From: Alicyclobacillus mali NBRC 102425
Lineage (GTDB): Bacteria > Bacillota > Bacilli > Alicyclobacillales > Alicyclobacillaceae
Reading direction: 5' to 3'
Assembly (NCBI RefSeq): GCF_001570745.1
Contig: NZ_BCSG01000017.1
Coordinates: forward strand, 58,720 to 122,719
DNA length: 64,000 bases
Shown here: positions 8,202-16,665 of the stretch, piece by piece
Layout of the letters: each line of letters opens with the position of its first letter
How positions within the stretch are numbered: the stretch's first letter is position 1
Made by a program: the position numbers and the translations under genes
Notes under the pieces: model-generated
The model's database searches: none
Told to the model about the DNA's origin: nothing
What the model saw: only the letters and a program-made list of their open reading frames with translations

Positions 8202-9899
8202 TCACCCGCGATATGTCGGGAGGCGCACTTCCACGGCGGTGCCGGTGGGCTCTTCGGTGCGCCAGATGTGGATCTCGCCACCATGCTGCTGGACGATTCG
8301 GTGCACAACCATCAGACCGAGGCCTGTCCCCTTCATTTCTGTGTTGTACATCGGCTCGCCGAGGTGTTCGAGCACGGAGTCTGGAATGCCAGGCCCCGTG
8401 TCCCGGATGTGAACGGTGGCTTCCGCCTCAGTGGCGGTGATCCACAGCACCACCCGCCCGTGGGTCTCCGCGGCCGCCTCGATGGCGTTTCGCAGGAGGT
8501 GAACCACCATTTGGCGGAGTTGTCCAGGGTAGCCGAGCACCTGAACCCGCGGCAGTGGGCCGAGATCGAGCGGGACGCCTCGTTCGAGGGCGAGCGGATC
8601 GCACACTCCGATGGCGGCGCGGGCCATCTCGGCGAGATCGCATGGAATGGGCTTGACGGCCTCGGGCCTGGCGAGGACCATGAGCGAATCGGTCACGTCC
8701 TTCATTCGCTCGAGCTCGCCCCAGATAGCCTCGTATGCGCCGGGCGCGAGTTCGTCGAACTGTGGGCGAAACAATTGCACAAAACCCATTACGGTCGTCA
8801 AAGGGTTGCGAAACTCGTGCGCGATGCTCGCGGCGAGCTGGCCGGCGGCTTCGAGCCGCCCTTCTCGCAGTCGGGTGGCTTCCTTCCGGAGGCGCGGCGC
8901 GAGGTCGCGGGCCTGAAGGATGTAGCCCCCGGCATGGGCGGCGTTCGTGCGGATGGGCGTCAGGCGCAGCGCGACGTCGGCGCGCACGCCGTCGATCTCG
9001 AGCGCAAAGTCGTGCTCCTGACCGTCGGCGCCGATGGGCGTGAAGAGATCGTCAAAGCGGGAGAAGTCTTCGGGTGCGACGAGATCGAACACGGAGCGGC
9101 CCAGCAGGGATTCGCGGTCGAGCCCGGCGGAGGCGAGAAAGCCGGGAGACGCGAAGGTGATCTCGCCGCTCGACGCGGCGACGAGGACGAGATCGGCCGA
9201 GTTTTCCGCGATGACGCGGTACGTCTGGCGCGCCGATTCGCATTCGTCGACGAGCCGCGAGTGAACGCGGGAGATCCAAACGAAGCTGAAAAAGAGCGCC
9301 GCGGTGGGCAGCGTGATGGACCAGTCCGCGTTGCGTGCGGACAGCAGCGATGCGAGCGAGGGGGGAATGATGAGCGCGACTGGGTGAAGGCTGCGGAGTG
9401 CCGCAGCCGCCATGCCGAGTCGCCGCATGGAACCGTGCAGGCACGTGAGTACGGCGAGGCGCACGAGTTCGAAGAGCATAGCGGCCACGGCGGATCGAAA
9501 CAGATAGGGGACAAAGAGCGCGCGGTGCAGCGCGACGTAGGCCGGGACGAGCGCGAGTTGATGCGCGCCGAGCGAGATGAGAAGGTGCCTCACGTGTGCA
9601 GCCGTGAGCTTGCCCTCGACGGAACGAAGGAAAGCCGCTGTGACGCTGAAGAGGATGGCTGTGGTCGCCGCGGCAAAGCCGAGTTGATTGGCGGCCCAGA
9701 CGTAGCAGAAAGCGGAGGTGGACCACTGGCGTCCGCCCGGGAGGTGAATCGGAAAAAACTCCAGCACGCACGCGACCGCGATGATCAGCCACAACAGGCT
9801 GTGGGTTTGTTGGTACAAGCCCCAGGCCGCGAGGAAGGGCACAGTGAGTCCCGCGGCCAGGAGGGCGTATGGGTAAGCGCGGCGAAAGTTCAGGTTCAA
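8202..9899 (-). CDS. Membrane sensor histidine kinase with PAS domain (orphan)
   Basis: About 565 residues. The N-terminal third holds six to eight hydrophobic helices (from YPYALLAAGLTVPFLAAWGL) forming a membrane sensor. Next come a PAS-like domain (YRVIAENSADLVLVA onwards), the HisKA H-box SIAHEFRNPLTTVMGF with its phospho-His, and a HATPase with LLRNAIEAA (N), DTGPGIP (G1) and KGTGLGL (G2). The H-box resembles sporulation-type Kin kinases. No response regulator is adjacent. The start is uncertain: TTG at 9899 has AAAGGAG 12 bases upstream, while GTG at 9971 is in frame but has no ribosome site. Feeding a phosphorelay is an inference. Confidence 0.85.
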   Translation of the reverse strand: MNLNFRRAYPYALLAAGLTVPFLAAWGLYQQTHSLLWLIIAVACVLEFFPIHLPGGRQWSTSAFCYVWAANQLGFAAATTAILFSVTAAFLRSVEGKLTAAHVRHLLISLGAHQLALVPAYVALHRALFVPYLFRSAVAAMLFELVRLAVLTCLHGSMRRLGMAAAALRSLHPVALIIPPSLASLLSARNADWSITLPTAALFFSFVWISRVHSRLVDECESARQTYRVIAENSADLVLVAASSGEITFASPGFLASAGLDRESLLGRSVFDLVAPEDFSRFDDLFTPIGADGQEHDFALEIDGVRADVALRLTPIRTNAAHAGGYILQARDLAPRLRKEATRLREGRLEAAGQLAASIAHEFRNPLTTVMGFVQLFRPQFDELAPGAYEAIWGELERMKDVTDSLMVLARPEAVKPIPCDLAEMARAAIGVCDPLALERGVPLDLGPLPRVQVLGYPGQLRQMVVHLLRNAIEAAAETHGRVVLWITATEAEATVHIRDTGPGIPDSVLEHLGEPMYNTEMKGTGLGLMVVHRIVQQHGGEIHIWRTEEPTGTAVEVRLPTYRG

Positions 9900-9975
9900 C
9901 GCTGCATGCGCTCCTTTGTACGACGAGAGGTTGGCCGGATGGGCGGTTGTCGACAAGGTCCCTAAAAGCACAGAA

Positions 9976-10000
9976 AGAACCGGGACAGAGCCCCGATTCT
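9976..10000 (-). terminator. Weak terminator-like hairpin after the FUSC gene
   Basis: Arms AGAACCGGG (9976-9984) and CCCGATTCT (9992-10000) pair with one mismatch; on the minus strand a T-rich stretch follows. It lies between the FUSC gene and the sensor kinase. Confidence 0.4.
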
Positions 10001-10151
10001 TCCTCGCTGGTCACGATGTCGAGCGAAACCCATGTGCTTGCATGTCGAAGTGTAGCGCATGGGCGGCGCGTTGGAAAGCGCAACATGTCGAATTGACGGG
10101 CGCGATGTCGGTTTGAGGACGAAACAGGTGCTTACCCGGGCCCTCGCTTGC

Positions 10152-11255
10152 CTACGCCCTGCGCGGCATGCGCCACAGGAGCCTGAGCGCGAGCGCAATG
10201 GCGCATCCGAGCAGCGTGTCCATCAAACGCGCCTCCACGATGGCAGGCGCTCCGAGGCCAGTGCGCCCCGTTTCGGCGATGAGGATGGCGAGCGGCGTGA
10301 TGAAGATGACGGCGAGGCCGTAGTTTCGCGGTATAAGGAGTTCGGCGGCGGTTTGCAGGGCGAAGAGCAACAGCGCCAGTTCGATAGGCCGGGGATGGAT
10401 GCTCAAGACGGCGCCAGCCAGGATCACACCGAAGGCGCTGCCCAACGCGCGCTGAATGGCGCGGTGCAGCGTGCCCATCACCGTCATGCCGACGAGCGTC
10501 GCCGCGCAGCCGACGGCCGTCCAATAACTGCGCGGGCTGCCGATGGCGTGCGCGACCATGGCAGAGGCGAAGAGGCCGACCGCCATTCGCAGGGCGCCCA
10601 CGAAGGCGGCATCACTCGGGCGCAGATGGTTTTTCAACGTTTGGGCGATCCGTCTCGCGCTCAGCCGACGAAACCGGCTCGCATGTCCATGCGCAGGCTG
10701 CGGCCACGCGATGGCGAGGAGAACGGACAACGTCCAGGCCACCGAAGCTCCGGCGAGGACGAGCGCTGCAGACGGGGCGATGGAATGGCCGAGCGGCTGT
10801 CCGCTGGCGATGGCGGCCGCCATCACGAAGAAGAAGGGTCCGGGCGGCGCCATGGCGAGGGCGACGGCGACGTAGGTCGCCACGGCTCCGACGCACGCGA
10901 GCGCCACCGCGGCCGCGAAGGGACTAGAGCTCGCGACGGCTCCGACGGCGAACGAGGCTGTGAGGCCGAGGCCGACGGCGGCCAACTTTACGGCGAGCCG
11001 AAAGGTGGGCAGGTCCGTCGCATAAATGCCGGTGAAGGCCCCGATGGACGCCAGGAGCCCATCCGCTGGGTGGCCGAACAGCGCGCCGAGCGCCACCACG
11101 GTAAACAGGCTGAGGCCAGCGGAGAGCGCTCTGCGCCAGGGCCAGGGCGCCTTGCGCAGGAGGAACGCGTGGTACACGCGCGCTTCGCCCGCATACCGAG
11201 CGTCCGTCGAAGACCGGGGCGGCGTCTGCCGCTGGATGTGTTGCCGAGCGTCCAA
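10152..11255 (-). CDS. FUSC-type (aromatic acid/fusaric acid exporter-like) membrane protein
   Basis: A 367-residue membrane protein with two repeats of about five hydrophobic helices separated by a soluble linker (RFRRLSARRIAQTLKNH, roughly residues 190-210). This duplicated plan, with SPRSYWTAVGCAATLVG in the second half, is characteristic of the fusaric acid resistance/aromatic acid exporter superfamily. The TTG start at 11255 follows AAGGAGAGG by 6 bases; an ATG at 11285 lies upstream of that ribosome site. It probably exports small aromatic or acidic compounds (family knowledge), with the substrate unknown. Confidence 0.75.
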   Translation of the reverse strand: MDARQHIQRQTPPRSSTDARYAGEARVYHAFLLRKAPWPWRRALSAGLSLFTVVALGALFGHPADGLLASIGAFTGIYATDLPTFRLAVKLAAVGLGLTASFAVGAVASSSPFAAAVALACVGAVATYVAVALAMAPPGPFFFVMAAAIASGQPLGHSIAPSAALVLAGASVAWTLSVLLAIAWPQPAHGHASRFRRLSARRIAQTLKNHLRPSDAAFVGALRMAVGLFASAMVAHAIGSPRSYWTAVGCAATLVGMTVMGTLHRAIQRALGSAFGVILAGAVLSIHPRPIELALLLFALQTAAELLIPRNYGLAVIFITPLAILIAETGRTGLGAPAIVEARLMDTLLGCAIALALRLLWRMPRRA

Positions 11256-11404
11256 TGCCGTCCTCTCCTTTCCAGCCTGGCACATGGCGCCGACTGCGCC
11301 ATGTGCCTCCGCGCGAAGAATCTCTACTTATGATTTTCGCCGAAGGCTGGAGAAAAGGGCGCATCGTGAAAGCGGTTTGAGGTTGACATTTCGGTGAACA
11401 GCCG

Positions 11405-12604
11405 TCAGGGGCGGCGCATTTCGTAGGGCCGCCCCTTCCAGTGATCGCCCGTGCGGAGCCAGAACCGTCTGGCGGAATCGAGGGTCATGAGCGTGTACAG
11501 GAAGCCTGCCAAGGGAAGCAGGGCGGATCGCGCGGGAGATAGGTGATACCAGCGCAGCATCGGCACGAAGGTCGCGGCGAGGATGGCGTATGCGGCTCCG
11601 CCGAGGCACAAAGCGGCGAGGCTTCCCGGCGAACCCAGCCCTAGGCCCACCAGGCCGGCGATGGTGGCGATGGGCGGGACGGCGTACAAGAGCAGCATCC
11701 CGAGGGCGGTGCCCACGAGGAGCCAGGCGGAGAACCGCAGTTGCACGAACGCGGTGCGCGCGATCATCCGCCAGATCTCGCCGAGCGTTCCGTACGCGCG
11801 CACGCTCACCACGTCGTCGCCAAGCCCGAGCCAGAGCCGCCCGCCGCGATGTGCCACGAGCCGCGCCAGCGAACAGTCGTCGATCACGGCGTCGCGAATC
11901 GCCTCAAGTCCCGGGGGCGTGGGCAGCAGACGGCGCCGGACGAGCACGCATCCGCCTGCCGCGGCCGCGGTCCTTCGCCGGGGATGAGACACCCACGCGA
12001 ACGGATACAGCTTCGAGAAGAAGTACACGAACGCTGGTATGAGGAGCTTCTCCCACCCGCTCTCGGCGCGAAGCCGCACCATGAGTGAGACCAGATCCAA
12101 CCCGTCTCGCTCGGCCCGCGCCACAAGGGCCTGGACGCTGGTTGGGGGGTGCGAGATGTCGGCATCCGTCAACAGCACGTGCGTCGCATCCTCCGGCACG
12201 CACCTGAGCCCGTTCTGCATGGCCCACACTTTGCCCGCCCAGCCAGGCGGAAGCGCCTCTGCGCGCACCACGCGCAGCCGGTCCGCAAGGCCAAGTTCCG
12301 CAGCAATGCGGGCCGCCACCTCGGCCGTGCCGTCCGTGCTGTGATCGTCCACGAGTATGACGTGGAACTCGCCGGCGTACGCCTGCGAGAGGAGCGCCGG
12401 AAGCGTCCTCGGCAGGACATCCGCCTCGTTTCGCGCGGGCACCACGGCCCACACGGTCGGCCACTCGCGCAAAGCCTGCCCGGCGTTTGCCGCTTCCTTC
12501 GCTGTGTTCATGGAAAGGTGGGTGCGCCAATAAAAGCCGCGCGCGAGAAACAAGAACAACCACGCCGCGAGGCTCAGGGCTGCCGTCCACGCCAGCGCCA
12601 TCAA
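11405..12604 (-). CDS. hpnB: Hopanoid-associated glycosyltransferase, HpnB type
   Basis: GT2-fold glycosyltransferase of about 399 residues. An N-terminal membrane anchor is followed by the GT-A domain with VPARNEADVLPRTLPALL, the nucleotide-sugar Asp pair VDDHSTDGTAE, the metal motif LLTDADISH and the acceptor-region DDCSLARLV. Three hydrophobic helices close the protein. PPGWAGKVWA, LIPAFVYFFSKLYPF and AAAAGGCVLVRR are hallmarks of the HpnB family associated with hopanoid synthesis. A TTG at 12604 (9 bases after AAGGAG) or the next codon, ATG at 12601, are the likely starts. No squalene-hopene cyclase is nearby, so the gene is detached from any hopanoid cluster here. Confidence 0.85.
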   Translation of the reverse strand: MMALAWTAALSLAAWLFLFLARGFYWRTHLSMNTAKEAANAGQALREWPTVWAVVPARNEADVLPRTLPALLSQAYAGEFHVILVDDHSTDGTAEVAARIAAELGLADRLRVVRAEALPPGWAGKVWAMQNGLRCVPEDATHVLLTDADISHPPTSVQALVARAERDGLDLVSLMVRLRAESGWEKLLIPAFVYFFSKLYPFAWVSHPRRRTAAAAGGCVLVRRRLLPTPPGLEAIRDAVIDDCSLARLVAHRGGRLWLGLGDDVVSVRAYGTLGEIWRMIARTAFVQLRFSAWLLVGTALGMLLLYAVPPIATIAGLVGLGLGSPGSLAALCLGGAAYAILAATFVPMLRWYHLSPARSALLPLAGFLYTLMTLDSARRFWLRTGDHWKGRPYEMRRP

Positions 12605-12653
12605 GGGGCAACGCTCCTTCCATCGCGGCATCGCCGCGTTGTCCAATGAAGCC

Positions 12654-12684
12654 TGTACAATTGCCGTTCGACTCAGTATACTGA
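12654..12684 (+). promoter_or_regulatory. Promoter with a palindromic operator over the -10
   Basis: A -35-like TGTACA (12654-12659), a 17-base spacer and the -10 TATACT (12677-12682). The -10 is the centre of a perfect 12-bp palindrome, TCAGTATACTGA (12673-12684). It lies 30 bases before the start of the XRE-guanylate kinase gene, so autorepression by its own HTH domain is the natural reading (inference). Confidence 0.6.
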
Positions 12685-12714
12685 TTAGAAACTTGCCTGC
12701 GGGGATGGATGCCC

Positions 12715-13503
12715 GTGAGTCAAATTCGCTTTCACCTCGATCGGCTCCTTCACGAGCGTCAGTGGAAGATACCCGATCTGGTGAAACGGTCCGGTGTGAA
12801 CAAAAACACCCTGTACGCCCTGAAGAAGAACGCCATCGCCCGCGTGGATCTCCGGGTGTTGGAGCGCATCTGCGATGCGCTCTCGTGCAAGCTGTCGGAT
12901 CTCATGACCTACGAACCAGAGGGGGAGACGCATACGAAGGGCCTGCTCTTCATTCTGTCCGGTCCATCCGGGGCAGGGAAAAACACGCTCATCAACGCGC
13001 TCCGGGATCGGTACGATCTCGGCCTCACTTTTATCCCTTCGTTCTCCACAAGGCCTATGCGGGCCGGCGAGACGAACGGAAATCCTTACTACTTTGTGTC
13101 GCGCGAAGAGTTCATGCGCATGGCCGAGCGGGGTGAATTCCTTGAGTACGAGACTATTCACGGCAACCTGTACGGCACGCATCTCCTGAGCTATGAGCGC
13201 GCCCTGAATGAAGGCCGCGTCATCATCAAGGACATCGACGTGAACGGCGCGCTCAACATGAAGCGCGTGTTTGGCGATCGCGTCATTCTGATCTACGTCC
13301 GCCCGACTTGCCTCGATGACCTCGAGGGAAGACTTCACCACCGCGGCGACAAAGAGGAAGACATCCGCGTCCGGATGCAGCGTCTCAAATACGAGGAGTC
13401 GCTGTCGGATCAGTTCGATTTCCTCATCTTCAACGATGACGTCGCCACAGCCACGGCGGAACTCGCCCACATCATTCGCACCTGTACGCGAAAGCACGCG
13501 TAA
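12715..13503 (+). CDS. XRE-type HTH domain fused to guanylate kinase
   Basis: A two-domain protein of 262 residues. Residues 1-67 are a Cro/cI-type helix-turn-helix (IPDLVKRSGVNKNTLYAL with VLERICDALSCKLSDLM, the HTH_26 style). Residues 75-262 are a guanylate kinase: P-loop GPSGAGKNTL, GMP-binding STRPMRAGE and NPYYFVS, FLEYETIHGNLYGT, and the lid HRGDKEEDIRVRM. The Asn after the P-loop Lys replaces the usual Gly/Ser, but the following Thr is kept, so ATP/GMP binding seems intact. GTG at 12715 has GGGGA 9 bases upstream; ATG at 12709 is too close to it. It is 12 bases from the next sensor kinase. It could be a nucleotide-sensing regulator rather than the housekeeping Gmk. Confidence 0.85.
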   Translation: MSQIRFHLDRLLHERQWKIPDLVKRSGVNKNTLYALKKNAIARVDLRVLERICDALSCKLSDLMTYEPEGETHTKGLLFILSGPSGAGKNTLINALRDRYDLGLTFIPSFSTRPMRAGETNGNPYYFVSREEFMRMAERGEFLEYETIHGNLYGTHLLSYERALNEGRVIIKDIDVNGALNMKRVFGDRVILIYVRPTCLDDLEGRLHHRGDKEEDIRVRMQRLKYEESLSDQFDFLIFNDDVATATAELAHIIRTCTRKHA

Positions 13504-13515
13504 AGGCGGGACAGA

Positions 13516-15471
13516 ATGCAGGTGAACGCTCATCCCCGCGTGCGCTTCTCGCTGCGCTACAAGATCATCGCCATCCTCTTTGGCGCCATGCTCGTGGTGC
13601 TTGCCCTCGGCGGGACGCTGTTTTACAGCGTCGCTCGGCAGCAGATGCTTAAGAGCGCGGACAAGCAGGCCGAACTCCTCGCACAACAGATTGAGCTCGA
13701 GGTCGAGTCGAGCGAGGCAGGGCAAGCCTACATCGACAATCTGCTCGGCAACGAGCTTCGGATAGCCTCCATCGCGATTGAAAAGCAACTCCCGCCCCAC
13801 TGGCGGGACGTGACCAACGAACAACTGCGCCAGTTATCCGCAGAGCTCGGGGTGAGCGGCATCACGCTTCTCGCCCCCACCGCGGACGACATTGTCGGCG
13901 TGCGCTCGTCGGATCCGCGCGAGATTGGCCTTTCCACCCGCGGCATGGGCAAATGGTACATCGCCTTCCGCGATTTGCTCGCCGGCCGGCCCCAGGCGTC
14001 CACGTATGGCACCGCGGAGAAAAACTACTGGTCCGGGCCCTTCGCCAACGCCGCCTCCGATCCGTCCAAGGTCGACAAGTGGGGCTACTACTATGATGGC
14101 ACCACGGACTACATCATCGATCCGTTTTACGTCCAGACGTCCATTCCCGGCTACGAACAGGTGGTCAGCGTCAACAGCACCATCCTCCACGTCCTGGCGA
14201 CCGAGCCCGACATCCTGTCCATCGCCGTGTTGAATAAGACGTTTGCCGAAAAACCCATCCGTTACTCGTACAAGGGCGTTTCATGGATCGACGTCGCCAA
14301 TCAGCCCGTTATGTACGGCGCCTATCGCTATGCCGATCACGACCTCGACGTCAAGCTCAAAGACCGCGCTTTGTCCACGGGCCACATGCAGACCGCCCTC
14401 GATCGCGTCGGCGGCACGACGGTGATGAAGGCGTTCATCCCGGAGTCGGAGCAGGGCAGCCAATACGTCGTCGAAATTGTGATGAACTACCGCCTCATCA
14501 CGGCACAACTGGCGGGTCTTCTGCACGACATGGCCATTCTGGGGGGCGCGCTCCTCGTGCTCACTGCGGTGCTCTCGTTCGTAGGCGCGGAACTCATCAC
14601 GCGCCCGCTCAGGCGGATCACCGAGGCCGTGGACGAGATCGCCGACAGGAATTTCGCCACGCACGTGGACGTGGCGCGTTCGGACGAGATTGGCGTGCTC
14701 GCCGCGCACGTCAACGAGATGTCGGAGAAGCTGGTGGAATATTTGCGCGAACTCACGCGCCGGGAGCGCGGCAGGGGCGTCGATTACCTCGTGATGGATA
14801 CCCAGGCGCTGGTGCACGAGCTCGGCACGCCGCTCGCCGCCATTCGGCAGATGGCGGAGCTCTTGCCGAGGATCGAGCCGAACCTCGGAGAGAAGGCGCG
14901 CGAGATCCTCGAGCGGATGCGATCCGCTTCTGAATACGCGAATCGAATCGCACGAGACTTCACGGCGTTCTTGCGCAACGGCATGCTGACCGTGAGGCGC
15001 CGCGACGTGGTGCGGCTGGTGTCGGACGCCGTTGGCCTGTGTTCGTCCATGGCCCAGGCCCGCCATGTGAAGCTCTCGTTCCGAAACGAGACCGGACATC
15101 GGCACGTGTACCTCGACGTGGATGAAGACAAGCTGTTTGGCGCCGTCGTGAACCTCGTGAGAAACGCCATTGACGCCATTCCGGACGATCGCGCCCGGCG
15201 CGAGGTGGACGTGACGGTGAGAATAGAGGCCGAAGAGCTGCACATCGACGTGATCGACAGCGGCGTCGGGATCCCGCGGGACCGCTGGGACCGGATTTTT
15301 GTTCCATACAGTTCCACGAAAAAGGGCGGGCTGGGCCTTGGGCTCACGTTCTGCGGCCTCATCGCCATCGCCCACGGCGGCACGGTGGGTGTGGTCCAGT
15401 CCAGCCCTCAGGGTACGCACATCCGCATGCGCCTGCCATTGAAACATGAGCCGATTCAGGTGGATGCGTAG
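13516..15471 (+). CDS. Sensor histidine kinase with extracytoplasmic sensor and HAMP domain (orphan)
   Basis: 651 residues: a first membrane helix (about 18-38), a large external sensor of Cache type (about 39-325; RGMGKWYIAFRDLL region), a second helix (about 335-358), HAMP (ITRPLRRITEAVDEI), a dimerisation domain with the phospho-His434 in ALVHELGTPLAAIRQM, and a HATPase with LVRNAIDAI, DSGVGIP and GGLGLGL. It shares an operon with the XRE-guanylate kinase fusion, whose stop is 12 bases upstream. No response regulator is encoded nearby. Its 3' end overlaps the converging transglutaminase gene by 16 bases. Confidence 0.9.
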   Translation: MQVNAHPRVRFSLRYKIIAILFGAMLVVLALGGTLFYSVARQQMLKSADKQAELLAQQIELEVESSEAGQAYIDNLLGNELRIASIAIEKQLPPHWRDVTNEQLRQLSAELGVSGITLLAPTADDIVGVRSSDPREIGLSTRGMGKWYIAFRDLLAGRPQASTYGTAEKNYWSGPFANAASDPSKVDKWGYYYDGTTDYIIDPFYVQTSIPGYEQVVSVNSTILHVLATEPDILSIAVLNKTFAEKPIRYSYKGVSWIDVANQPVMYGAYRYADHDLDVKLKDRALSTGHMQTALDRVGGTTVMKAFIPESEQGSQYVVEIVMNYRLITAQLAGLLHDMAILGGALLVLTAVLSFVGAELITRPLRRITEAVDEIADRNFATHVDVARSDEIGVLAAHVNEMSEKLVEYLRELTRRERGRGVDYLVMDTQALVHELGTPLAAIRQMAELLPRIEPNLGEKAREILERMRSASEYANRIARDFTAFLRNGMLTVRRRDVVRLVSDAVGLCSSMAQARHVKLSFRNETGHRHVYLDVDEDKLFGAVVNLVRNAIDAIPDDRARREVDVTVRIEAEELHIDVIDSGVGIPRDRWDRIFVPYSSTKKGGLGLGLTFCGLIAIAHGGTVGVVQSSPQGTHIRMRLPLKHEPIQVDA

Positions 15472-16577
15472 ATGGTGATGCGCGTCGTGAGCCTGTGCGT
15501 CTGGTCGAAAGCGGCGGGAGGCACGTCAAACCACGCGTCCTGGCTGGAGCCCCAGGTGGTGTCCACCAGGATGTACCGGCTTTGGTCCGGGATCCACACC
15601 TCATTCCACGCGTGGGACCCTTCCACGCCGCCGGTCACCGCCACGCCCTCGTCGATCCGCACGGTCAGGCCAACGGCGTGCGCCATATCCGCATAGAGAA
15701 GCGCGTAGTCCGCACACACGCCCTTCCCGGTCTCCAGCGTGGTGAGCGGGGACTGAGCGTCCCATTTGCCATCGTAGACGTAGTCGTCGTATTTCTTCCA
15801 GTCGTAGTGAACGTGGTGAATCTCCCACTCGTACAAGGCGCGCGCCTTGGCGTACGGAGAGGTTATGCCGCGCGTGATGGCAAGGGCTTTTTCCGCCACC
15901 GGTTTTGGGACGACGAGAATGCCGGTTTCCTCCCCAGGGCCGGTGGGCACGACGAACAGGGAGATGTCGGCTGCCACGCTCTGTGCTGCGCCTTTGGCGA
16001 GAACGGGCATTTCCCGCTCGGCAATGGGGCGAAGCCACGGCGTGTACACGTGATTCGACAGCCAGCGGTAGGCGGGCGACGCCTGGGAGGCTTGCGCAAG
16101 GGCTGGCGCGGACACGTATTGCAGCGCGAGAAACAGGCCGGCACCGACCGCGGCCGCGCGGAAGGCGCCGAGCGCGCCGCCGACCACCAATCCTCCGGCG
16201 CGGCTCAGGGTACGCACGCGTCCTCGCGGGCGGATCCACCGGGCGCCGAGCGGCGCGAGCAGCGCCCCGATGGCGGACGCGACGATGAGATAGGCCGCGA
16301 GGAACACAATCCAGTTGCACAGCCTCGGAGACTGTTGCCAAAACGCGGCAAGATGGGCTAGCCAGCCTGGCACGGACGCGCGCTGGCCATCCTGCAGCAC
16401 GAAGTTGCGGACGTAACGGCTGATTGCGACGGCGGCTGCGGACGAGGCGGCAATCTCGGCGACAAAGGCCGCTGTCTGCACAAACCTCCGTGATTCGCGC
16501 TCGAATCCGCGTCGAAAGCCCGCCAAGGCCGAGAGGGCCACCACTCCCCACAGCACCCAGTCCAGCCAATCCTTCAC
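15456..16577 (-). CDS. CvpA-like membrane domain fused to a transglutaminase-like domain
   Basis: 373 residues. The first ~170 residues hold four hydrophobic helices with a CvpA-like pattern (WVLWGVVALSALAGFRRGFE, SRAGGLVVGGALGAFRAA). The C-terminal half (about 235-373) is a transglutaminase/protease-like fold with catalytic Cys288 in GKGVCADYALL, His322 in GSHAWNEVW and Asp339 in ILVDTTWG, so the triad is complete. GTG at 16577 follows GGAGGTG by 5 bases. The domain order suggests a membrane-tethered protein with the enzyme domain facing outward, possibly acting on envelope or spore proteins (inference). Confidence 0.8.
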   Translation of the reverse strand: MKDWLDWVLWGVVALSALAGFRRGFERESRRFVQTAAFVAEIAASSAAAVAISRYVRNFVLQDGQRASVPGWLAHLAAFWQQSPRLCNWIVFLAAYLIVASAIGALLAPLGARWIRPRGRVRTLSRAGGLVVGGALGAFRAAAVGAGLFLALQYVSAPALAQASQASPAYRWLSNHVYTPWLRPIAEREMPVLAKGAAQSVAADISLFVVPTGPGEETGILVVPKPVAEKALAITRGITSPYAKARALYEWEIHHVHYDWKKYDDYVYDGKWDAQSPLTTLETGKGVCADYALLYADMAHAVGLTVRIDEGVAVTGGVEGSHAWNEVWIPDQSRYILVDTTWGSSQDAWFDVPPAAFDQTHRLTTRITIYAST

Positions 16578-16665
16578 CGGAACACCTCCAGTTCTTCAGT
16601 CTATCCCGTTTCACGCCGTTGGAGTAGTATGAAGAATAGACATTGGCAGGCGCGGAGGGATGCGT

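Noticed and set aside
6987..9965. A 992-codon open frame on the plus strand opposite the symporter and sensor kinase
   Set aside because: Its translation is extremely rich in Arg, Gly, Asp and His with no domain; the minus-strand frames encode clear membrane and kinase motifs, so it is a high-GC shadow.
11367..11380. A CcpA cre-like site (TGAAAGCGGTTTGA) between hpnB and the FUSC gene
   Set aside because: One mismatch to the consensus and no carbon-catabolic gene next to it; a single such match is expected by chance.
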